Positions 1-5,033 of a stretch of 5,033 bases of DNA are shown here, piece after piece (within the stretch, counting starts at the first letter, position 1; each line of letters starts with the position of its first letter). Made by a program: the position numbers and the translations under genes. The notes under the pieces were generated by a model that did no database searches, was not told the DNA's origin, and saw nothing but the letters and a program-made list of their open reading frames with translations. Source of the DNA: an uncultured Collinsella sp. (GTDB lineage: Bacteria > Actinomycetota > Coriobacteriia > Coriobacteriales > Coriobacteriaceae); assembly GCA_902482185.1 (NCBI GenBank), contig CABSZR010000123.1, forward strand, positions 1-5,033, given 5' to 3'.

Positions 1-1478
<1,478 letters not shown>

Positions 1479-1508
1479 AACGTAACTGACATATCGTCAC
1501 GGTATTGA

Positions 1509-1542
1509 GCCGGGGTCCGCATCGCGCGGGCCCCGGCTTTTT
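1509..1542 (+). terminator. Intrinsic terminator of glnN
   Basis: A 12-bp stem, GCCGGGGTCCGC (1509-1520) with GCGGGCCCCGGC (1526-1537), has one G-T wobble, a 5-nt loop and is followed at once by five T (1538-1542) and a further T-rich stretch. It lies 31 nt after the glnN stop codon. This is a textbook rho-independent terminator for + strand transcription. Confidence 0.93.
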
Positions 1543-1603
1543 GTTTGCGAAGGACGCTTTGGAGTCCGTTTTGCAACTGATTCACCCACGCAATAAGGGG
1601 TCT

Positions 1604-1629
1604 TGGGCAAAAAACGTCAAATATGAGTA
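1604..1629 (+). repeat. Left arm of long inverted repeat (pairs with 1794-1819)
   Basis: This arm reads TGGGCAAAAAA, then three bases (CGT), then CAAATATGAGTA. The reverse complement of 1794-1819 has the same two blocks around a different three-base spacer (TAG), so 23 of 26 positions agree and all three differences fall in the spacer. Conserved blocks with a variable spacer suggest a two-part protein recognition site or the terminal repeats of a small mobile element. Confidence 0.85.
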
Positions 1630-1793
1630 CTGTCACAAGTCCCGTAGCATTATCTTTTGCAAAATATGCAGTGTTACGCAACATATGTCCAAGTACTCAG
1701 CTGATAAGCGCCTTTAATTCTTCCGCCGTAGGACCCCTGGCGTCTAAATCGCCTTCTGATGGCATGAAATCGCTGTTACTAAATTGGTAATAT

Positions 1794-1819
1794 TACTCAT
1801 ATTTGCTATTTTTTGCCCA
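1794..1819 (-). repeat. Right arm of long inverted repeat (pairs with 1604-1629)
   Basis: On the + strand this reads TACTCATATTTG, CTA, TTTTTTGCCCA, the inverted copy of the arm at 1604-1629. The arms enclose 164 bp. Identity stops at both outer and inner edges, so the unit is sharply bounded. The flanking heptamers GGGGTCT (1597-1603) and CGGGCCT (1820-1826) agree at 5 of 7 positions, at best a decayed target duplication. Confidence 0.85.
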
Positions 1820-1828
1820 CGGGCCTTG

Positions 1829-1877
1829 CGATGATGCCGGGATTCGCACCCTGTCGGGTTCGAATCCCGGCATATCG
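1829..1877. repeat. GC-rich dyad with tRNA T-arm-like half; candidate attachment site
   Basis: A perfect 13-bp inverted repeat, ATGCCGGGATTCG (1834-1846) and CGAATCCCGGCAT (1861-1873), encloses a further ACCC/GGGT pairing (1848-1851 with 1856-1859) around a TGTC loop. Allowing one bulged G at 1833, the outer CGAT (1829-1832) also pairs with ATCG (1874-1877). The right half, GGGTTCGAATCCC (1856-1868), is a canonical tRNA T stem-loop. No cloverleaf fits on either strand and no CCA follows, so it is not a whole tRNA. There is no T-run on either side, so it is a poor terminator. It sits between the chromosomal gene and the end of the phage lysis operon, where an att site is expected. That role is inferred. 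Confidence 0.5.
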
Positions 1878-1882
1878 GTAGC

Positions 1883-1914
1883 AAAAAGCCCGTCACCGCG
1901 AGGGCAACGGGCTT
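1883..1914 (-). terminator. Intrinsic terminator of the phage lysis operon
   Basis: On the minus strand AAGCCCGT (1914-1907) pairs with ACGGGCTT (1893-1886) over a 13-nt loop, and the stem runs into TTTTT (1887-1883). It lies about 90 nt after the last minus-strand gene. With the glnN terminator it insulates two convergent transcription units. Confidence 0.85.
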
Positions 1915-2001
1915 CTCAGTTTAAATGGTGCCCCGTTCGAACAACTTCTCGAACCGAGATCTGCTCGTTCGGGACGATCGTTCTTCTTAGGATACCACGC
2001 A
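1915..2001 (-). other. Short untranslated tail of the phage operon
   Basis: This 87-bp stretch lies between the last phage stop codon and the terminator stem. It holds the palindrome GTTCGAAC (1937-1944) and a weak dyad around CGAAC and GTTCG (about 1951-1977). I assign no function to these. Confidence 0.4.
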
Positions 2002-2313
2002 CTAGGCTTGCGGCATAATCGCCTGGTCACCGTGCTCGCCGAGGTACGGCATGAGGTACACGCCGCCCTCGTCTGTCGTGAGCAGAAGGTACTCGCGGTT
2101 GAGCTTATCGCACACGATTTCCTGATGCACGCCATCCGGCAAATCGTAAATCGGGCCATCGGTTCGCGCGGGCGATACCGTCATGTCCTGCGCCCCCATG
2201 GCCTGCCTGGCGCACGAGGCGGCGGCAAACACGATGAGCAGCAGGATCACCGCCGCCACAAGCGGGCCGCACCCGCCGTTGCGGTCTTCGTCGGCAGGGC
2301 TTGGGTACGGCAT
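2002..2313 (-). CDS. Small membrane-anchored or lipoprotein-like phage protein, unknown function
   Basis: A 103-residue product with a polar, proline- and acid-rich start (1-14), one hydrophobic segment (about 16-33, GPLVAAVILLLIVFAAAS) ending at Cys34, and a soluble part of about 69 residues. AASC at 31-34 resembles a lipobox, but Ala instead of Leu at -3 makes it weak, so a plain N-terminal anchor is equally possible. The C-terminal half (EIVCDKLNREYLLLTTDEGG) has the strand pattern of small domains annotated as DUF6440 in phages and Firmicutes; that resemblance is from memory and tentative. It starts 3 nt after the endolysin stop, with a modest GAAGGTG-type ribosome site, and is the last gene before the operon terminator. 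Position suggests an accessory lysis, envelope or lysogenic-conversion role, unproven. Confidence 0.72.
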   Translation of the reverse strand: MPYPSPADEDRNGGCGPLVAAVILLLIVFAAASCARQAMGAQDMTVSPARTDGPIYDLPDGVHQEIVCDKLNREYLLLTTDEGGVYLMPYLGEHGDQAIMPQA

Positions 2314-2316
2314 CGC

Positions 2317-3378
2317 CTACACCTTCTCTGCGTACTTCTCGCCGGAGGCGGTTTCCACGGCGATCCAGCGCTTGTAGCCGGAACCGCCCGTATAGCGGCC
2401 CCAAACGTAGCCGTCGGCCGATGCGAACGTGCCGTCGAGCGTCACAGTCTCCCCGCGATGGTAGGTTGCGACGGTCGAGTAGCCGGTGCCAGCACCGGAG
2501 CGCACGTTCAGGGCATCGACGCAGATGCGGTACGTTCCCGCCGAGTTGCTGGTCTGCGCCTGCGCGGTGCCGACGCGCACGAGGTAGTCGTTCGGGTCGT
2601 AGCCTCCCGTGGGCTTGCCGACGGCGATGTAGCGAGTATGACCGCTGTCGCTGGTGTAGCGTCCCCACACGTAGCCGTCCGCGATGCAATACCAGTCATC
2701 GAGGTTGACCGTCTCGCCCTTGCCGTAGGAGGCTACCACGGAGCCTGAAAGCGCCGGCGCGTCTCTGACGTTCAGACAATCGACTGTGCAGCGGTAGGTT
2801 CCGTTGAAGCCTGTACCCTCCTTGCCGGTGGCGCTCGGCTGCTCTGCCGGTACCGATGGCGGGACGGTCGGGGCGCTGCCGCCGTCGAGAATCGTGTTCA
2901 CCTCGGATGCGAGCTGATCCATGCGGGCATGCAGCCACGCGCCGGGGCAATCGGTCGAGGAGAACATGCGGTGCTCGGTGAGCGTGGCGTTTCGCGTTCC
3001 GTCGTATGCGAGGCGGAATCCGTAGCGGCGGCAGATGTCGGCGCACAAGTTGACGAGCGCGGCCCACGTGGCGTCGGTGAGCGAGGAGTCTGCGTTGTTC
3101 GCGCACTCGATCGTGATGGCGCGGTCGTCGTTCCACTTGCTAGCGGAAGTCCAGGCGCGGTCGCCCTCGTCCACGCTCATGGCGATGTCGCCGTCGTAGC
3201 CGATGCAGTAGTTCGAGCTTGCCTGGCGCGCGGTCGCTGCGAAGTAGTCGGCGCACTGCCTGCCCGTCCAATGGGCCGCCATGTAGTGCGGCGTGATCTT
3301 GCAAACGCGATTGCCCGAACGCCCGCTGTTGCGGTTGCCAGTGATGTTGGCGTAGGTGCAGAGGCTACTCTTCGCCAT
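2317..3378 (-). CDS. Phage endolysin: N-acetylmuramoyl-L-alanine amidase (amidase 2) with two SH3b repeats
   Basis: A 353-residue lysin that would cut the amide bond between N-acetylmuramic acid and L-alanine in peptidoglycan. Residues about 25-160 form an Amidase_2 domain: KITPHYMAAHW has the first expected zinc ligand (His31), AITIECAN has the conserved Glu91, and TEHRMFSSTDCPG has His136 and Cys144, the usual zinc-site pattern of phage amidases. A Ser/Pro/Ala-rich linker (about 166-192) leads to two SH3b wall-binding repeats (193-254 and 281-343). No signal peptide is seen, so export relies on the holin. I chose ATG 3378 (MAKSSLCTY) because GAAGGGG lies 5 nt upstream and phage amidases usually begin close to this point. 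An in-frame ATG at 3420 would add 14 residues and cannot be excluded. It follows the holin directly. Confidence 0.93.
   Translation of the reverse strand: MAKSSLCTYANITGNRNSGRSGNRVCKITPHYMAAHWTGRQCADYFAATARQASSNYCIGYDGDIAMSVDEGDRAWTSASKWNDDRAITIECANNADSSLTDATWAALVNLCADICRRYGFRLAYDGTRNATLTEHRMFSSTDCPGAWLHARMDQLASEVNTILDGGSAPTVPPSVPAEQPSATGKEGTGFNGTYRCTVDCLNVRDAPALSGSVVASYGKGETVNLDDWYCIADGYVWGRYTSDSGHTRYIAVGKPTGGYDPNDYLVRVGTAQAQTSNSAGTYRICVDALNVRSGAGTGYSTVATYHRGETVTLDGTFASADGYVWGRYTGGSGYKRWIAVETASGEKYAEKV
2350..2802 (-). repeat. Tandem SH3b wall-binding repeats inside the endolysin
   Basis: Residues 193-254 and 281-343 (first 62 of each aligned without gaps) share about 36 identical positions. 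Shared blocks include GTYR, LNVR, GETV and ADGYVWGRYT, ending in IAV. A 26-residue spacer separates them. This is an internal duplication of a bacterial SH3-type domain, commonly used by lysins to bind the cell wall. The DNA copies have diverged more than the proteins. Confidence 0.85.
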
Positions 3379-3424
3379 CGTCGCCCCTTCCGTCGTTAAG
3401 CTCTTCAAAGGTCTCGTCATCCAT
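3365..3424 (-). CDS. Possible 19-codon acidic leader ORF overlapping the endolysin start
   Basis: ATG at 3424 opens a 19-residue frame, MDDETFEELNDGRGDDGEE, with 9 Asp/Glu residues. It sits 6 nt after AAGGAGGG (3438-3431), the best ribosome site near the endolysin. It begins 2 nt after the holin stop codon and ends 14 nt inside the endolysin gene in another frame. It could be a short translated leader that couples endolysin synthesis to the holin. It may equally be chance, with the strong site serving the in-frame endolysin ATG at 3420. I recognise no family. Confidence 0.3.
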   Translation of the reverse strand: MDDETFEELNDGRGDDGEE

Positions 3425-3426
3425 GT

Positions 3427-3735
3427 CTAGCCCTCCTTCTTCACGTCGCCGAGTGCCAAGAGCGCGTCGAGCCACTTGTCGGTAACGCCAACGCTCTTGA
3501 AGGCGGCGTAGGCCACCTGCACGCCGCCTACCGCGGCGAAGATGGACGTAACCCACGCCGTGGGGTCAGTCGGCATACCCCCGGCCATGGCCGTCAATGC
3601 GCCGCACAGCGCCGATACTGCAATGGCCGTCCAGCGGGCAACATTGCCAGTCATAGCCTTCGTCTTGATAGCCTGCACGATATAGGGCACCACGAGGACG
3701 GTCAGCACCGTGAGCCCTGCCTGTATATCAGTCAT
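3427..3735 (-). CDS. Phage holin-like membrane protein
   Basis: A 102-residue protein with three predicted hydrophobic segments: about 5-22 (QAGLTVLTVLVVPYIVQAI), 35-52 (WTAIAVSALCGALTAMAG) and 60-80 (AWVTSIFAAVGGVQVAYAAF). Short charged connectors and a mixed-charge C-terminus (DKWLDALLALGDVKKEG) complete it. Size, topology and a position directly before the endolysin match phage holins, which open the membrane so the lysin can reach the wall. I cannot name the holin family with certainty. ATG 3735 follows the stop of the upstream gene by 2 nt, with GGGGAGA overlapping that stop region as ribosome site. A role other than holin is possible but unlikely given the context. Confidence 0.82.
   Translation of the reverse strand: MTDIQAGLTVLTVLVVPYIVQAIKTKAMTGNVARWTAIAVSALCGALTAMAGGMPTDPTAWVTSIFAAVGGVQVAYAAFKSVGVTDKWLDALLALGDVKKEG
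3431..3438 (-). promoter_or_regulatory. Strong ribosome binding site between holin and endolysin
   Basis: AAGGAGGG on the minus strand, inside the last codons of the holin gene. It lies 6 nt before ATG 3424 (19-codon ORF) and 10 nt before ATG 3420 (longer endolysin start). A weaker site, GAAGGGG at 3390-3384, serves ATG 3378. Which ATG is used decides the endolysin N-terminus. Confidence 0.6.
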
Positions 3736-3737
3736 CT

Positions 3738-4151
3738 CTATCTCCCCGTCTCCTTGTTGTACATGAGGTCGACTCGGTCGTAGATATGGTCGACCTTCTC
3801 TGCCATGCCCTGGCTGCGCGCCTGGCTGTTGACCAAGTCTGCGTGAAGGACGTCATTTGACGCGACAACCGACTCCATGAGCGTTTTCATTCCTTCAATC
3901 AGGGTGTTGCTGCGCTCCATCTGGGCGGCGATGCGCCCCTCCATTTGGGACCGCTCGCGGTCGCGCTGCGCCCTCTCGTCGACTTCGGCCTGCTTGCGCT
4001 CCTCGCGCTTCAGGTCGAGCTCGCCCTTCCGCTGGTTTTGGCGTTTGTACTCCTCGAGAAATTGTCTCCCGAAGTAGAACGCAACGAGCGTCAGGAGCAC
4101 GCCGCCAAGCCAAGCCGGTCCGTAAGGCGCAAAAAGCTTGAGCACTTCCAT
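3738..4151 (-). CDS. Membrane-anchored coiled-coil protein, probable accessory lysis protein
   Basis: A 137-residue protein with one N-terminal membrane segment (about 13-29, AWLGGVLLTLVAFYFGR). A long, highly charged helical stretch rich in Lys, Arg, Glu and Gln follows (about 31-80), then a second helical region to the end (EGMKTLMESVV, VDHIYDRVDLMYNKE). I chose ATG 4151 because GGAAGGAGGG lies just upstream (about 4161-4170). The frame stays open to an ATG at 4268, but that extension is the XkdX gene read in the wrong frame and has implausible Arg/His-rich composition. The layout resembles BhlA/UviB-type holin-like proteins and XhlA-like lysis partners, but it is longer than typical BhlA and no diagnostic motif is seen. 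Its place between XkdX and the holin supports a lysis or baseplate-membrane role. Confidence 0.78.
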   Translation of the reverse strand: MEVLKLFAPYGPAWLGGVLLTLVAFYFGRQFLEEYKRQNQRKGELDLKREERKQAEVDERAQRDRERSQMEGRIAAQMERSNTLIEGMKTLMESVVASNDVLHADLVNSQARSQGMAEKVDHIYDRVDLMYNKETGR

Positions 4152-4171
4152 CCTGGGCGCCCTCCTTCCGC

Positions 4172-4339
4172 CTATTCGGCCGTGTACTCCTCGCCGGTGA
4201 TTTCCTTGTACTCGTCGGCGGTGATCCATTTGCACTCGACAGCCTTGTAGACGCGCGCCTTGCTCCAAAGGTCTCTGTCGTAGTACTTCTTGACCTTCGC
4301 GAAGTGCTTGGAATGCTCAACGGTTTTCTTCGTAGCCAT
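4172..4339 (-). CDS. xkdX: XkdX-family phage tail-region protein
   Basis: A 55-residue protein beginning MATKKTVEHSKHFAKVKKYY. It has the XkdX hallmarks: a central basic/aromatic helix (KVKKYYDRDLWSKARVYKAV), then WITADEYKEITGEEY near the C-terminus. The family is named after a small PBSX protein found after tail-fibre genes and before holins in many Gram-positive phages; its biochemical role is unknown. Its ATG overlaps the preceding stop (TAATG at 4341-4337), which implies translational coupling, and GGAGGTGA (4353-4346) is a near-ideal ribosome site. It ends 20 nt before the next start. The family call is confident; the symbol is by family resemblance. Confidence 0.88.
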   Translation of the reverse strand: MATKKTVEHSKHFAKVKKYYDRDLWSKARVYKAVECKWITADEYKEITGEEYTAE

Positions 4340-4665
4340 TACTGGTCACCTCCCACGGTCATGAGCAGGTAGTCGATGTTCGCCGTGTTGGTCTCGGTCT
4401 GCGTCGGCTGGGACGCCTGCTCGCGCATCTGTTCGAGCAGCGCCGGGAGGTCGGGCACCTCGCCGTTGGCGTAGGCGGCGAGCGCGGAGGTGTAGGCGAG
4501 CTTTCGCGCCTTCCGCTCCACGTACTCGTCATCGTCGATAACGCCCGCGTCGTGCGCCGCGTCGGGGTCGCCGATCTGCGACAGCAAGTCGCGCAGGGCG
4601 TTGACCTCGGCCAGGGTGCCGTCTCGAAGCTCGTCGGGGCGCGGCATGTCTTCCTCAGTGTCCAT
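4339..4665 (-). CDS. Conserved-looking phage protein of unknown function upstream of XkdX
   Basis: A 108-residue acidic protein with no membrane segment. Residues about 15-28 (GTLAEVNALRDLLSQIG) and 46-65 (DEYVERKARKLAYTSALAAY) look helical. A Gln/Thr/Asn-rich linker (about 85-97) leads to the C-terminus NIDYLLMTVGGDQ. From memory, small phage proteins just upstream of XkdX often end in a similar NIDYL-like motif, so this is probably a tail or baseplate accessory protein, but no function can be given. ATG 4665 follows AAGGAG with good spacing; an alternative ATG lies six codons in (MPRPDEL). It is the first gene after the stem-loop at 4743-4770 and so may head the downstream message. Confidence 0.8.
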   Translation of the reverse strand: MDTEEDMPRPDELRDGTLAEVNALRDLLSQIGDPDAAHDAGVIDDDEYVERKARKLAYTSALAAYANGEVPDLPALLEQMREQASQPTQTETNTANIDYLLMTVGGDQ

Positions 4666-4742
4666 GCGGACTCCTTCCTTATCGGGGAATGTGCCGCCAT
4701 CGTATTAGCGCCGTGAGATTGCCTGGCCGTTTGGGCGGGCGC
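4666..4742 (-). promoter_or_regulatory. Leader region of the tail-end/lysis operon, weak promoter candidate
   Basis: Downstream of the terminator this stretch contains TAATAC on the minus strand (about 4707-4702), a good -10 match about 40 nt before the ATG. No convincing -35 sits 16-18 nt before it. The AAGGAG ribosome site of the 108-aa gene lies at its end. A promoter here would explain expression past the upstream terminator; support is weak. Confidence 0.25.
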
Positions 4743-4770
4743 GAAGAAAGAAGGCGCGCCGCAGCACGCC
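4743..4770 (-). terminator. Stem-loop terminator after the reverse-transcriptase-like gene
   Basis: On the minus strand GGCGTGC (4770-4764) pairs with GCGCGCC (4759-4753) around a TGCG loop, with one T-G wobble. It is followed by TTCTTTCTTC (4752-4743). The tract is interrupted by C, so termination may be partial. It lies about 35 nt after the stop at 4804. Confidence 0.6.
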
Positions 4771-4803
4771 CTCAATACGCTGGTTATTTCGTTTCCGACC
4801 TGT

Positions 4804-5033
4804 CTAGGCCGCCGTTTTGAGCTGCCGCCCTTCCGCTATGGCGAGGGCGTTCCGCCCGAATCGCCTCTCGGGCTTGGTTGCATTGAGCAACCCCCCCCCC
4901 GCGAGGTTTTCGAACAGACTGCGGTACAGCGCGTCCATGGCCAGCACGCTGCGGTGCGCGTCCAAATGCGCCATGCCGCCGCGCCAGCTCTGGTAGCTCT
5001 GCTCCACCTGCTCGGGGGTCATGACGCCATCGG
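4804..5033 (-). CDS. Probable phage reverse transcriptase, C-terminal end (start outside window)
   Basis: The frame enters from the right edge (residues DGV before Met 5022, so that Met is probably internal) and stops at 4804, giving about 75 visible residues. The segment QSYQSWRGGMAHLDAHRSVLAMDALYRSLF matches the C-terminal pattern I know from phage-borne reverse transcriptases, some of them in diversity-generating retroelements: Tyr/Ser-x-Ser-Trp-x-Gly, a conserved His, then a short helix ending in Met-Asp-x-Leu. The catalytic domain with YxDD lies outside the window, so activity cannot be judged. A run of ten C on the + strand (4891-4900) encodes part of AlaGlyGlyGly, and about 30 residues follow it without recognisable character. 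Its place between presumed tail genes and the lysis cassette suits a retroelement that diversifies a tail protein. The family call is moderate; it could be another phage protein. Confidence 0.55.
   Translation of the reverse strand, partial: DGVMTPEQVEQSYQSWRGGMAHLDAHRSVLAMDALYRSLFENLAGGGLLNATKPERRFGRNALAIAEGRQLKTAA
4891..4900. repeat. Homopolymer C10 (G10 on coding strand) within the reverse-transcriptase-like gene
   Basis: Ten consecutive C on the + strand, read as G in the gene. Gain of one base would move the stop to 4784; loss of one would move it to 4836. Such tracts slip during replication and also cause sequencing or assembly errors. Confidence 0.9.

Larger units (their letters stand above)
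1543..1833. other. Non-coding, partly AT-rich gap between glnN and prophage
   Basis: No open frame here has a convincing start, ribosome site or recognisable product; the short frames that exist look random. From about 1604 to 1819 the base composition turns AT-rich, unlike the genes on both sides. The stretch carries the long inverted repeat described separately, plus small palindromes: TGCAAAATATGCA (1648-1660), ACATATGT (1681-1688) and GTAATATTAC (1787-1796, overlapping the right repeat arm). TGAGTACT at 1624-1631 is repeated inverted as AGTACTCA at 1692-1699. I see no complete promoter that I would defend. The host/prophage boundary may fall in this stretch or in the dyad just after it. 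Confidence 0.6.

Noticed and set aside
1604..1819. A definite miniature transposable element with target duplication
   Set aside because: Flanking heptamers agree at only 5 of 7 positions and the copy number is unknown, so it is listed as an inverted repeat only.
1829..1877. Dyad as a transcription terminator
   Set aside because: Neither side has a T-run at the foot of the stem, and both neighbouring operons already have better terminators.
1829..1880. A complete tRNA gene
   Set aside because: Only the T-arm part is canonical; no acceptor, D-arm or anticodon arm can be folded on either strand and no CCA follows.
2008..2748. Long + strand open frame (246 codons) and further + strand frames to about 3400
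   Set aside because: They lie antisense to the endolysin and the small membrane gene, have Ala/Arg/Val/His-rich composition typical of the complement of GC-rich coding DNA, and contain no recognisable motif.
4152..4268. Upstream extension of the coiled-coil gene to ATG 4268
   Set aside because: It overlaps the well-supported XkdX gene in another frame, is rich in Arg and His, and the strong ribosome site points to ATG 4151.
4359..4775. 138-codon minus-strand frame covering the 108-aa gene and its leader
   Set aside because: It is out of frame with the better-supported 108-aa gene, is very rich in Arg, Thr and Pro, and crosses the terminator stem.
4666..4803. A DGR template repeat directly after the reverse-transcriptase-like gene
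   Set aside because: The stretch lacks AAC/AAT-rich codon-like runs and has no near-duplicate elsewhere in the window.

Overview
The window is a junction between a conserved bacterial chromosome gene and the right-hand end of a prophage. The DNA is GC-rich outside one AT-rich patch. The left gene is a type III glutamine synthetase (glnN) with strongly G/C-ending codons. That, with the Gram-positive style phage genes (XkdX, amidase-SH3b endolysin) and clear Shine-Dalgarno sites, fits a gut actinobacterium of the Coriobacteriia (Collinsella-like). This placement is inference from style, not from a marker gene.

Layout: positions 1-1478 carry the last 491 residues of GlnN on the + strand, closed by a strong intrinsic terminator at 1509-1542. 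Positions 1543-2001 hold no convincing gene. This gap contains an AT-rich patch bounded by a 26-bp near-perfect inverted repeat (1604-1629 and 1794-1819), then a second, GC-rich dyad (1829-1877) whose right half looks like a tRNA T-arm. It ends with a minus-strand terminator (1883-1914) closing the phage operon. The host/phage boundary most likely lies between about 1543 and 1880.

From 2002 to the right end every gene is on the minus strand and is transcribed toward glnN. In transcription order (right to left) they are: the C-terminal end of a probable phage reverse transcriptase (4804-5033, cut by the window edge); a stem-loop terminator (4743-4770); a 108-aa phage protein of unknown function (4339-4665); an XkdX-family protein (4172-4339); a membrane-anchored coiled-coil protein (3738-4151); a three-helix holin-like protein (3427-3735); an optional 19-codon acidic ORF (3365-3424); an amidase-2 endolysin with two SH3b repeats (2317-3378); and a small membrane or lipoprotein-like protein (2002-2313). 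Spacing is tight (TAATG overlap, 2-3 nt gaps), so the genes from 4665 down to 2002 look like one tail-end/lysis operon: holin and accessory membrane protein permeabilise the membrane and the endolysin cuts the peptidoglycan.

The most interesting points are the reverse-transcriptase end next to tail and lysis genes, which suggests a diversity-generating retroelement whose template and target would lie just outside the window; a run of ten C inside that gene; the paired inverted repeats in the gap; and the tRNA-like dyad as a possible attachment site.
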